Origin: Sambucus nigra
Taxonomy: Eukaryota; Streptophyta; Magnoliopsida; Dipsacales; Adoxaceae
NCBI GenBank assembly: GCA_949130495.1
Contig: OX422207.1
Location: 830,402,073-830,466,072, forward strand
Length of the DNA: 64,000 bases
Direction of reading: 5' to 3'
This document shows positions 22,188-32,677 of this stretch, piece by piece. How positions within the stretch are numbered: the stretch's first letter is position 1; the number at the start of each line of letters is the position of its first letter. The position numbers and the translations under genes were made by a program. The notes below the pieces were generated by a model. It searched no databases. It was not told the origin of the DNA and saw only the letters and a list, made by a program, of their open reading frames with translations.

Positions 22188-23152
22188 AACTAATCACCTA
22201 TTAAAGGTAAACAAAACTTAGATTTATAGTATGTTTCATTTAGTTATGTCTTATTTATATTCAAATTTAATTTATAATAGAAATTTCTATTTCCTCCATC
22301 TCCTCTAAAGGGTGAGTGGTCATATCCCATTCAAGACCGCATTTTTCTGTAATATACTTAACAGCTCATGCACATTGTTACGATTTGAAAAAAATTCGAC
22401 AGCATATCCCCGTAGTTCTCTAAGTACACGACGTAGATTGACAAGTGTGAGTGTTATTTCAATTAATCGATTGAAATAACAGTCACACTTGTCAATCTAG
22501 TATGTACCCAGAGAACATTAAGATACGACTGTAGAAATTCCTCCAAAAGTAACAACTTTAATCCACTAAGAATATTATACAAAAATTATACAGTCTCAAA
22601 CTGTCCAAACGGGACAATTCGAGAGATCTCATTACAGGGTTAATGACTCTCGAACGGGTCTAAGGGCTATTAAATGCATACGCATAAGAACTAGAAGGCT
22701 AGTATCTATGCGCACTATATTTAATTTCAAGTATGTTTCATTTAATTATCATACTATATATATATTGTTCGATATACAAAGTAATTTTCAAAAAAAGTTG
22801 AAAAATCCCACCCCCATATGGACAATAATCCAGTGGGCATGCCACTTTTAAAACTAACCAACCCAACATTTACTAAACAAAATAATCCAACAACAATGTC
22901 AACAACAAATGTGTATCCCGTACTCCTTCTAATTCATCTACTCAATTAATTCATTTCATCAATTAAAGTATAAAATTATTAATTTACTAATTTACAATGA
23001 GGGGCAATCCTACTTTCGTATGAAATGGGCACTAATTATTAATTTACTTTCATCTAAAACTATACAATTAAAATTACAATTAAAGTTATACAATTTATTA
23101 ATTAAAGCTATACAATTTATTAATTAAAGCTATACAATCGTTAAGATTGCCC
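22188..23152. other. CACTA region upstream of the transposase
   Basis: Non-coding, AT-rich. It should hold the transposase promoter (the gene runs leftward), but no clear TATA box stands out. It contains a foldback at 22414-22518 and a looser one at about 22665-22735. Confidence 0.45.
22414..22518. repeat. Foldback palindrome upstream of the transposase
   Basis: The inner arms TAGATTGACAAGTGTGA (22434-) and TCACACTTGTCAATCTA (-22499), with matching TTATTTCAAT/ATTGAAATAA, leave a loop of about 6 bases. Weaker pairing continues outward (GTTCTCTAAGTACA against TGTACCCAGAGAAC). Confidence 0.85.
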
Positions 23153-23366
23153 CACCACACACACACACACACACCAACCCCTCCCCCGCCACACACACAT
23201 GCACACACCTGCACACACACACACACCCCACCCCCACCCCACCCCCTGCCCCCTCACCCCACCCCCACCACACCTGCACACACACACGTACACACACAAC
23301 CCACCCCACCCCCACCACACCCTACCCCACCACACACATATACACACACATACACACACATATAGA
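23153..23366. repeat. CA/CCA-rich low-complexity stretch
   Basis: Irregular ACACAC and CCCACCCC repeats. Long open frames on both strands here come only from the repeat and are not genes. Confidence 0.9.
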
Positions 23367-23398
23367 AACGAAAGAGAAAGAGAGGAAAAAACATACCT

Positions 23399-23400
<2 letters not shown>

Positions 23401-23432
<32 letters not shown>
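23401..23432. repeat. (GA)n microsatellite
   Basis: Perfect GA dinucleotide run of about 15 units, between the CA-rich stretch and the right subterminal repeats of the CACTA element. Confidence 0.95.
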
Positions 23433-23435
<3 letters not shown>

Positions 23436-23518
23436 CAAAATCGCTTAGAGAGAGAAAGAGAGGGAAAAACCAAAATCGGTGGGAAAAAAAGAAAGCGTAG
23501 GGCTTTTTTGCTACAAAA

Positions 23519-23682
23519 CTTGTCACGATCGTGTCACAGTCATTGACCGTGACAATATTATAAGTATTGTCACGGTCATTAACCGTGACAAAGTATTGTC
23601 ACGGTCTTGTCAAGGTCAATGATCGAGACACAAAACGTGTGTTTGTTGTCACGGTCAATGACCGTGACAAGGGTGGTCGGCT
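23519..23682. repeat. Right subterminal repeats of the CACTA element
   Basis: Copies of GTCACGGTCATTGACCGTGAC and half sites at 23522-23552, 23568-23591, 23596-23632 and 23646-23670. Same motif as the left end. Confidence 0.87.
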
Positions 23683-23718
23683 GAAAGGTGATAATTTGGC
23701 CATTTTGGTGTAGTGGAT

Positions 23719-24851
23719 TGACCCCTTAAGGGATTATTTGAAGGACAGTGTGCTACCAGACGATAAAAAGACCGCTCATCAGATAAGAGTCAAAGTTTCT
23801 CGCTTTCACATATCTTCTGAGGGCAAACTATATAAGAGATCTTTCACTGGCCCTTACCTCTAATGCGTTGACCCGAAGGATGTTGAGCAAGTTCTTCACA
23901 AACTTCATAAGGGAATCTGCGGGAGTCACATTAGGGGCAGGTCCTATGGTTCACCAGCCATCCAGGGACCTGAAGTCACTTACCAACCCATGGCCTTTCT
24001 CCCAATGGGGAATGGACATTGTAGTCCCTCTTCCTATCACAGCTGGTAATCGCAAGTATCTGTTAGTCACAATAGACTTTTTTACCAAATGGATAGAGGC
24101 AGAGCCACTGGCAAACATTAGGGACGCAGACATGATAAGATTTATATGGAGGAATATTGTCACTCATTTTGGAATCCCCAAGACCATCAAAACTGACAAC
24201 AGAACCCAGTTTAAAAGCGGCCTCTTTCAGGGTTTCTGTAGCGATCACAGGATTAGGCACTACTTCAGTTCTGTGGCATACCCTCAGAGTAACGGACAAG
24301 CCGAAACTTCTAACAAAATAGTGATCGATGGATTGAAGAAGCGCTTGGAGTGAGACAAAGGGGCATGGGTAAACAAACTACCCCACATCCTATGGGCTTA
24401 CCGAACTACCCCACGACGAGCAATAGAGGAAACACCGTTCCCACTAATATATGGCATGTAGGCAATCATCCCCTTGGAAGCTGGCTTTCCTACTATGAGG
24501 TCCGCCCTGATCGACCAAGGCCAGAACGATGTAGCATTGCTCACTGAACTTGACCTAGCTAAAGAACGAAGAGAGTTGGATCTGGTGAAACTAGCAGATT
24601 ATCAGCAACAGCTATCAAGGCACTAGAACAAGAAGTTCAATCCAAGAGCATTCAAAGTTGAGGACTGCGTCCAAAGGAAAGTTCTTGGCAGCGCTGTAAA
24701 ACCATCAGATGGAAAGCTAGGACCAAACTGGGAGGGACCATTCAAGGTGATAAGAGACGACCTACAAGGAGCCTACCACTTAGAAACGCTGGAGGGCAGG
24801 GAGATGCCTCGAGCTTGGAATGTAGCCAACTTGAAGAAATTCTACTTCTAG
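23719..24851 (+). pseudogene. Integrase of Gy-1 (broken)
   Basis: It continues pol after the CACTA element: WIDPLRDYLKDSVLPDD..., a stop near 23862, then the His half of the zinc finger (VLHKLHKGICGSHI, 23880-23925). The Cys half is missing, apparently through a deletion near 23940. The catalytic core (23943-24353) has the first Asp in WGMDIVVPLP, the second in KTDNRTQF and Glu in NGQAETSN. After a stop at 24353 and further breaks the C terminus ends WNVANLKKFYF at 24851. It would have inserted the cDNA into the genome. Confidence 0.85.
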
Positions 24852-25524
24852 TTTTTCTCCTTTAATTTTTTACTTCAATGTTGAAATTTTCAATTCATTT
24901 CTGATTAATAAAAAATGTCTTTGGCAGTGGCATTCTATGAAGTGTTGAAATAAATTATGATTCATGCACCTTTTCCAAGTTACAGGCTCCACCTTAACAC
25001 ACAAAACTAAGATTACGATATGCGTATTAAAGCAGGGTCAGGATGTAATAACCCTCCTCAGGCCTTCGTTATCAAATACGAACGGCCTCCTAGCATTAAC
25101 CCTGGTAATATATGAAGCCCTATAGGGGAACGTTAGGCAACATGACCAGCCGAGGTTGGTCGCCAACATTGTTTGGCTCAAAAATCCTGCTCGGATGGAA
25201 CATCCAACGCCAGGTGTATCCTCACCATTGCCACACTTAGGTCTAAGGAAGTGTGACGACATAACCTAAAAGGTAAAGTAAGGTAGAATCGTATAATGAA
25301 AGCATACTGGACTGAGGGGATACTCACTCAACAAACCAGCTCTGCCTACGTCAAGTCTAGTCGATTAAAAAAGCCCACGATAGTTAAACAAGGAATGAAT
25401 GAAGTAAAAAATACACAACACATGTTTAGTCAGCAAATTGCCCAAAATATAACTATTTTATTACATCATTACATATACAAAGAGTTATATATGTTGAGTA
25501 AAGTAAATCCTAATGAGGATTAGG
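24852..25524 (+). other. Gy-1 spacer between integrase and antisense genes
   Basis: No gene seen. It may hold transcript ends from both strands. No tandem array is visible here, unlike Gy-2. Confidence 0.5.
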
Positions 25525-26390
25525 TCACTGAGCAAGAAAGTTAGCCACTTGCGGTCTTCCACCATCATCTGGGTAAGGAGTTAATTCCTCCTCGACATCT
25601 GAATCTGGTTCCACGAGTTGCCTTGGGATGGCATCTAGAGGGACCCACAGATCATCCCTTATGAATGGGTTCGGTATCAAAGTCGAAGGGGAAATATCAT
25701 GACTATACCAGAGGACAGAGTTCCTAGGGACCTGCAAATCCTTAAGAGAACTCAACCATCCGCTAATGAAAGACAGCTCCTCGACCTCCCTCAACTTCGT
25801 CAGAGCATTGGTCCAATCCTGATCATAAACATCGCCCCATACCTATCGAGGACCTTTCTTGAACAGGTGCCTCAGCGAGGTAACATCTCTTTGAAGATCG
25901 GCAGCTATCAAATACACCCTATGAGCATCACCCCGAAGCTCGATAATCTCCCTAGCTGATCCATTGTCATTAGTATCAAACTTATGAACCAGCCGATGAA
26001 GAGGAACCATACAGAACTCGATGGCCAATGCTCGACGCATTCTCCCTTAGTCGTGAGACCTCTCTCCTCAAAGCATTATTCTCTTATTGAAGTACCTCTC
26101 CAACTTGATTAACTTCGGAGTCATCCAGAATCTTGGCCTTCAGAGCATCCACTTCTTATTGAACAGAAGAATAGACCTCTTTCATCTCTTGGAGCCCATC
26201 CTTCAGCTTAGCAACAAGCTCCGACTGATCCTTATATTCTTGGTTCCTCGACCTAAGTGACTTGCAAATTCTTACAAAAGCACGGTGAACTCGATTGCTC
26301 GCATTAGGACTAAAAATTTGTCCTAGTTGAGAGGAAGCAGGAATATATTCCTCAACATCAATGAGCTACAAACCATATAAGCAGTAGAGA
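25525..26390 (-). pseudogene. Gy-1 antisense gene B, coiled-coil protein (broken)
   Basis: On the minus strand the frame from about 26370 reads LIDVEEYIPASSQLGQIF, NRVHRAFVRICKSLRSRNQE, then a coiled coil with two TAA stops in place of Gln (about 26157 and 26084). It continues through frames 26040-25843 and 25794-25525, the last ending in an acidic segment (EPDSDVEEELTPYPDDGG). It lies directly downstream of antisense gene A and may be its continuation or a separate gene. No known family is recognised beyond the coiled coil. Confidence 0.5.
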
Positions 26391-26515
26391 ACAAATAAAT
26401 CAATACGCAAAAGGAAGCAGAATTTTATTTCAATGAAACAAAGTTCAAGTACATCAGCGAAAAGAAAGAGCAACTGAAATACAAAGAAAAAATACAAAAA
26501 TATCCCTAAGGAAGA

Positions 26516-28652
26516 CTAGCTGGCCACCTCAGTTTTCTTTGAGGATGCTGGTTGCTTCCCCTTATCTGTGGCAGTCCCAGGTGCACACCCCTCAGGCAGA
26601 GCAATCACCGTCCCCTGATCAAGGGGAACACCAACAGAAGTGGTCTGAACAGATGGAACACCATCATTGGCAAAAGGAGGGGGCATCTCATCCAGAACAG
26701 GCTTTGGGCCAGGGTCGTGCTCATCAAAGAGGGGGGAATCAACGTCCACCTCGGTAATGAACAAGGCCTTATCCCATCCCTTCTTGAAGTTGAGACAGCT
26801 AATATAGCTAATCTGTCCCTCAGCATCCTGGTATGCTATAGCCCATCCAGCATTGTACAAATTCTCCTTGAGAGTAGAAGCCTCAGACTCCACCTTCTTC
26901 ACCTTCACAGCAAGCACCTTGTTCTCCTCGATCACCGCCAGCTTGCTCGTGAAGACCAAGTCATAAGGCTACCTCAGCCCCTCGAGCTCCTTAGTCATTG
27001 CCTCCTTTGCCTTGTTAGCCTTGGCCAAGGCCAGGTAAGAAGACTTCTGAGCAACAGTAGCGGCCTTTATATTCACCTCCAACTCAACATTCTTTCTCGC
27101 CAACTTATCGTGGTTGCGATAGAGGACGGTGAAGTCGAAAAAAAACTACAGAAAGAAAAAGAACATTAGTAAGAGAGATAGTAAAAGGAGAATTGTGAAA
27201 ATAGAAGAATTAGAAGAAACTCACCAAGGCTAGCCCCTGACTTGCCTTCAGGGCTAACTGGTCGGTCCCTATGCTAGACGGCCTCTTGCGATCAGTGGGC
27301 AAAACTACTCTCTCAAGCACCGTCGGATCTAACTGAGGGGAAAGGGAAATAGAAGTCCCCTCAGCCAGGGTAGACACGGGCACCAAAGACTGCCATGTCT
27401 TAGTCCTCACTTCTTATCTCCTTCTCTCTTCCTCTATCTCCTTCTTCTTCCTCTCTTCTTCTTTATTTCTCTTCCTCTCTTCTTCTTTATTTCTCTCCCT
27501 CTCTTTCACTAACGCCTCCTCTTTCTTCTTCCTCTCCTGCTCGTGAGCAGCAGTCTGAGAGCCACTGGCAACATCTCCACTCCCAAATTTTTGCTTCTTC
27601 AACCTGTTAGCGAACAACACATTATCTTCATCATCATCCTGGATCAGATTTTTCCTAGGTGGAGCCATTGCTTCCTCACTGGAGCTATTTGAAGAGTCCT
27701 CTGAGTCCTCTGAAACCTCTGAACCTTCCTCCAAACTGGAAGACTCTTCGCCTCTTAATATCTCCTCACTATAATTACCTTCAGCTCGACCCCTGTCAAC
27801 TCCCTCACTCTCTTTACTAGAACTGCTTTCCTCCTCATCCAATTGAATGGGGTCAGCAACAACCTCTTTTGTGATATCTAGATGAGGAATACTATCTACA
27901 GGACGTGTAATGAAGTTGGACCCAATGTTCTTATACTCCAAAATGAATGCAGTTGATCACGGATACTCACCGTCAGCCAAGTATTTCCTGATCTTCCAAG
28001 CCTTGACCAGCTCAGCAGCTCAAATCTCGTGAAGAGAAGGCTCTGTGTTCTTTGACTTCGCTGAAAAAGATAAAGAGTGGAAATATGAGAAAAATAGTAC
28101 AATAACAGAAAATCCATAAGCAGAATAAGGGATATGCTTACCTATATATTCCTCCCTATAAAAGGGAATCTTAGGTCCCCTATACCTCGCCCCTTCAGTT
28201 TGGGGAGGGAACTACCAGTTTTTGGCAATAAACCCCTCATGCCAGTAGTCTTTATGGGAATTAGGAAGATTTACTACCAATGCCCTTTCAGGACTTCTAG
28301 CTTTGAGATAAAGGACCAAAGCTTGTTCGGGAAAAAGAATAGCAATAGAAAATTTCAGCAAGACCTAGATTGGTTCCATAGAGTTGATTAATTCTATGTA
28401 CACCATTTACAATTTTCTAAACATTTGGCGAGCACTGTGCAGGAACTATATAGAAGTAACTAAAAATTGCAAAAACAAGCGACTTGGGGGAAAAGTAAGA
28501 CCCCCCTGGGATAATAGAAGAACATGTATCCAGTGACCATCCTCAATGTCCCTAACATTATGAGGAACATAGGCACATTCGATGTCTACCCAGTTTGGAA
28601 TATTGTAGAACTTTCTAAACTCAGTTATCGACCTATTGCCTATTTTTACCAT
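26516..28652 (-). pseudogene. Gy-1 antisense gene A (gypsy-type accessory gene)
   Basis: Minus-strand gene opposite to gag-pol. From MVKIGNRSITEFRKFYNIPN (28652) it reads GLTFPPSRLFLQFL, resembling the start of the putative gypsy-type transposase family (PF04195). A probable intron spans 28141-28061 (GTAAGC...TTTTTCAG). The middle exon is Ser/Glu-rich (27941-27690), then highly charged with KEEERKRN repeats. A second intron spans 27224-27146 (GTGAGT...CTGTAG), followed by a coiled coil ending KGKQPASSKKTEVAS at 26516. Stops and a frameshift break it. Splice sites on this strand argue for real antisense transcription in the past. Confidence 0.6.
28061..28141 (-). other. Probable intron in antisense gene A
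   Basis: On the minus strand GTAAGC at one end and a pyrimidine-rich stretch with TTTTTCAG at the other, 81 bases, with coding-like sequence on both sides. Confidence 0.55.
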
Positions 28653-29057
28653 CAGAAAAGAAAGACCCTAGTATCGATAATGAATAAATTCCAATAAAAA
28701 ACAAAGAAGAAGGAGTTTGAAGAACTTATGAAGATGATGCAAAGCCACAAGCAGAAAAGATGAGAAGGTAAGGAAGAAGCTCGAAGGCGAAAGACGAGAC
28801 CTGGAAGTAAAAAAGCACGATAAGGAGTTGGAGAAATCTTGAGAATGCAAAGAAGTTTGAAGCGACGTCAGGAAATGTCTTCTCTAAACTAAACCCTCTC
28901 AATTATGACTCATAGGAAATGAAGCAAATCTGTCGCCTGAATCTACTCAAGAGAGACGCTTCAATCCCAAAGTGCTATGCGATTCACAAAAATGCCATTA
29001 AGGCTATTGTGTAAAATTATTGAGCCCAAATTGTGACCCAAGAATTTTAGGGGAAAT
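28653..29057 (+). other. Gy-1 region before the 3' LTR
   Basis: No clear gene in the element's sense. On the minus strand it would contain the promoter and leader of antisense gene A. The purine-rich TTTTAGGGGAAATTT ending at about 29058 is the likely polypurine tract. Confidence 0.5.
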
Positions 29058-29467
29058 TTTGGGTACCTTGATTAAACATTCCGGCCCAGATGAGTATCTC
29101 GATTAAGTCCGGCCCAATGTCTAAAGGCCTCATGCATAACTGATTCAGTTATGACCCATTCAACCCCCAAAATCTCTCAAGAGATATCCTAGGAGTTATG
29201 GGCTAACGTGGAGGAGTCCATCACCCCCACTCTCTGAGAAATGACATGTATATATTAAACCCTCAGCCCGAGGCAAAGGGCATGATTTTATAAACACTCC
29301 CTCGGAGTAAACAAAAATAAAAATCAGAGAGCACCACTGTGGACGTAGACCATTTTTTCGAACCACATATATCTTGTGTTGTGTGTGATTGCAGTTATTT
29401 TATATTTTTTACTTATTCTGGTGATCGCATTTGCTTATCATTTGTGCTGAGATTAATTGTCACCACA
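29058..29467 (+). repeat. 3' LTR of Gy-1
   Basis: Same length as 12911-13320; begins TTTGGGTACC, ends CACCACA. TATATATTA at about 29249. The following AGAGC is the TSD. Confidence 0.88.
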
Positions 29468-29515
29468 AGAGCAAATCATTCAGATTTTACTATAAAAATG
29501 AAAATTTGAACAAAA

Positions 29516-31074
29516 CTAGGCATAATACCTCTTTAGCCATTTGGAATTAATGGATTGGAAGCAGTCGCTCTCCAGTTTCAAAATCTGGCAGTATCCTGAC
29601 TTCCCAACTCCTCTCACCACAAAGGGACCTTCCCATTTGGGTTTGAACTTCGATGCTGACATGCTGCGAAGGTGATGAGTAGATTCCTTGAGGACCAAGT
29701 CTCCCACTTGAAGCTCTCTGAGCTTGACTATGTTTTCATAAGCTATTGACACCTGCTGGTTATAGACTTTGAAGTTCTCTCTCGCTTTATCATTGTGTTC
29801 ATCCAACGCCTCGAGTTGCACATGTCGTGGGTCAGGGATGAGTCCATTGCTTAGAGCAACCCTAGCTGATGGTACTGCCAATTCCACCGGTAGGACAGCT
29901 TCAATTCCATACACCAATGAGTCTAGATTAAAACCTACTATTTTTCTCTTCGAAGTACGGTACTCCCATAGAACCATGGGTAGCTTCTCACCATTTCCCT
30001 CGGCATGTCTTCCAACATCCTTTTCAGAATATTGATCAAGGTCTTATTGGTGGCCTCTGCCTAGCCATTTCCCTTTGTATAGGAGATAGTTGAGTTGTTA
30101 TGCACAATTTTATATTTGTTGATGATGAGGGCCATCTCTTTGCATAAAAATTTTTTCCCATTATCTGTAAGAATCACCTTAGGTATACCGAATCTTCATA
30201 TGATGTATTCCTTGATAAATTGGGTTATGACTTGGGCAGTCACCCTTCTTAGGGGAATGGCCTCTGCCCACTTGGTATATAACTCTGTAGCTACGATGAT
30301 GAAAGCTTTTCCATGAGAAGCTAGGCTGATCTTTCCTACTAGATCAAATGCCCATGTGCGTAAGGAATAGGGAGTTATTAGGTTTTGTAAGCTGACAGAA
30401 GGGGCATGCACCATGTGTCCATGTACTTGGCAAGCTCTGCACTTCTTTACATAACCGATGGAATCATCTTCTATGGTTGGCCAATAATACCCCAGCGTTA
30501 TCAGTTGACCATATAGCTTGTCACCTCCCATGTGGGAGGGCTCTTGGGCTTCCTTCAGCACTTTTTATGTGTCTTCTTTAGCTATGCGCTTCAGTGCCTT
30601 CTCATTATAGCCTTTCCCGTATAGCTCTCCTTCCACCAAGTAAAAATGGACACCCTCTTACTGAGATAGATTTCATTCTCTCTCTCTATGGGCAGCTCAC
30701 CGTCTTTCAGATATGCTATATATGGTTTTCACTAATATTCAAAGGCTTCTACAAAGTTGGCTTCTGCTGGCTGATCGAAATGAGTTTGGCACCTCAAATA
30801 ACCTTGCTGTAGGCAAGCAACCTCTTTTCTCATGGTAGGCCAATATTAGCACCCTCACTGCAATCGACGATAAAGTGGGATGTCAGTGTCCCCATAATAT
30901 TTTTCATGCATCTCCGCCAACCTCTCTTTAGCTTCTTTCTCCCAATCACACCTTGCTAGGAACCCTCCAGTACTCTTAAAGTAAATTGTTCCTTGCAATA
31001 AGTAGTAGTCAGCCAGCTCCAACATCTTCATCGTTCCCTCTTTTGTCTCCAACTTCTTTACAACTAGGTGCCTC
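29516..31074 (-). pseudogene. Integrase of Gy-M (broken)
   Basis: On the minus strand from the LARD-3 border: HLVVKKLETKEGTMKMLELA and a 'GTLYRK'-type stretch LLQGTIYFKSTGG. Then a zinc-finger region (EPSHMGGDKLYGQL, GYYWPTIEDD, VKKCRACQVHG), the core with Asp in WAFDLVGKIS and in LTDNGKKF, and a C-terminal domain (VYGIEAVLPVELAVPS, VGDLVLKES, FKPKWEGPFVVRGVG, ending SKWLKRYYA). Stops near 30840, 30570 and 30190-30060 disrupt it, and it is split from its RNase H by LARD-3. Confidence 0.85.
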
Positions 31075-31857
31075 TGAGAAATGTAGGAATCCCTCATATT
31101 TGTAAATATTCTTTTAAAAGATTAATTTCCTTAAATGCGGAATAGGATGGTTCAACACAAAAACTACACACACTACAAATTTTAATTTCTTATAAATTAA
31201 AATTAAACTAAACTAAAAGTAACATTAAATTAATCCAACATAAATTTTCACTTAAACATATTTAATTTAGCCCAAGTCCTAAAATTTTCCTAACAATATT
31301 AATTCATTTTTGTATTTAGGCCAAACCAAATTTTATCAAATTAAATTATCTTGACTAGAATTAAATTAACCTAAAATTCACTCAAACTAATTTAGCACCA
31401 AATTAAACTAAAGTGTGATTAAACCCAATTTTATCTTACTTAACCTAAGCATGCATTCTAAGGTGGTGTGCAAGATAAAAATAAATCACATCACACTACA
31501 TGCCGATGTATGAGGAAAACCCAAATGGGAAAAACCTCAAACGGCCCTAGCCTAACAAATCCACTAAGTATGGAATTACAATTATAAGACATTAGACTTA
31601 CACCAAAAACTTGACTCCGTCCAAGCCTTGACGCTCCTTCTTGTACACATCTCCGCCTAGTAGATAACGATGGACTCCTCCACGGTCTCGAAACCCACCG
31701 ATGGGGATCTTGGTCATCATCACCCTCACGCGAAGCCTTTCCTCGAGTGGGAATACCGCAGCACACAAAATGAACTCCTTTTGGGGATAGAGAATAACCC
31801 AAACTCTCTTCTTAATGGTGTAGAGAAAACCATATGACAAACATACCAAGCAAAGAT

Positions 31858-31880
31858 ATATATATATATATATATATGAA
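31858..31880. repeat. (TA)n microsatellite in the LARD-3 3' LTR
   Basis: TA dinucleotide run. The other LTR has a longer run at the same place, which is where the Helitron is inserted. Confidence 0.9.
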
Positions 31881-32121
31881 GAACTTGGAATTGAAACTAC
31901 AACATATGGGTGTGTATGTGTTTTTATAAGATCAAATCATTTGGGCATCAAAACACAAAAAGGAACTTTTTGTCTTAGATATGTTTCTCTCTTCAGCTCT
32001 TAGAAAACACTCAAAAGCTCTTCTAAAAAAATTTCCTGTGAAATGGTTAAAAACAGGTATAAACAAGTGGGTTAGTGGGTGGTTTCCAAAAAACTGTCAA
32101 AAATAAGTTTTCCTGCGCATG

Positions 32122-32312
32122 GTCGTTCGAACGACTTTACCAGGTCGTTCGAACGACATTGTTCGAACGAGATTACAAAGGGAATATAGGCCAAAATCTC
32201 ATTGGAAAAACTCGTTCGAACGAGTTCATTAGAATGAAACTTCGAACTATAAAATAAGGATCAAATTCACAATCTCGTTGGAAAACTCGTTCAAACGACA
32301 CTTCGAACGAAA
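32122..32312 (-). repeat. CGTTCGAACG-type palindrome cluster, LARD-3 3' LTR
   Basis: At least six copies, several exact (GGTCGTTCGAACGAC near 32143). Duplicated in the 5' LTR at 42766-42962. Confidence 0.85.
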
Positions 32313-32677
32313 ATTCAAAAAATTCAGAATTTTCAATTTAAGTCCAAAATCTTTTATACAAAGTTCTAAGGTATTTTCTGAGAATAAAAAGTCATTTTAG
32401 ACTAAATTTACACCCATACAAATATTCCAAGTCTACTATATATATTAAATGCATCCATGCCTTATGGGGACTTTGGAATCCAATTGTTGTTGACGTGAAA
32501 CAAGGCAATAGAAACCTGACAATGATGAAGCTTTAAATTTTGGGCCGCTACGTCTTCAACACAAACTCTTCATACGCTTGCATGGATACACAATACACTC
32601 TATCCTATAACTCAAATCATTTTGTCCGAAATTAAGCCAATACTACAAATTAACTCGATTGGAAATTTGTCCTTACA

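Larger units (their letters stand above)
17698..23715 (-). mobile_element. CACTA (En/Spm) DNA transposon
   Basis: The ends are inverted repeats starting CACTACACCAAA, with about 28 similar bases (left ...TAATTATCAC, right ...AAATTATCAC). Flanking triplets are AAT (17695-17697) and GAT (23716-23718), a 3-bp TSD with one G/A change. Removing the element and one triplet rejoins Gy-1 pol in frame (PS-WIDPLRDYLKD). Subterminal palindromic repeats lie at both ends, and a broken TNP2-type transposase lies on the minus strand. Inactive by itself. Confidence 0.93.
12911..29467 (+). mobile_element. Gy-1, Ty3/gypsy (Tat-type) retrotransposon
   Basis: LTRs at 12911-13320 and 29058-29467 (410 bp each, about 40 differences by eye, mostly transitions) begin or end TGTGG...CCACA, with one altered base in each copy. 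Flanks AGAGT (12906-12910) and AGAGC (29468-29472) form a TSD with one C/T change. Inside, in order: Tat primer site, gag, protease, RT, RNase H, second RNase H, a CACTA insertion, integrase, two antisense genes and a purine-rich tract. Without the CACTA element it is about 10.5 kb. Many stops and frameshifts show it is inactive. It was inserted into the 3' region of Gy-M. Confidence 0.9.
31075..32677 (-). repeat. 3' LTR of LARD-3
   Basis: Direct repeat of 36632-37445 plus 42511-43326. Contains a (TA)n stretch at 31858-31880 and a palindrome cluster at 32122-32312. Confidence 0.9.

Noticed and set aside
23141..23546. Open frames on both strands in the CA/GA-rich stretch
   Set aside because: They come from dinucleotide repeats; the peptides are His/Thr or Cys/Val repeats with no gene features.
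29060..29465. First choice of Gy-1 LTR borders (TGGG...CACCA)
   Set aside because: Moving the ends out by two bases gives TGTGG...CCACA and a near-matching TSD, AGAGT/AGAGC.
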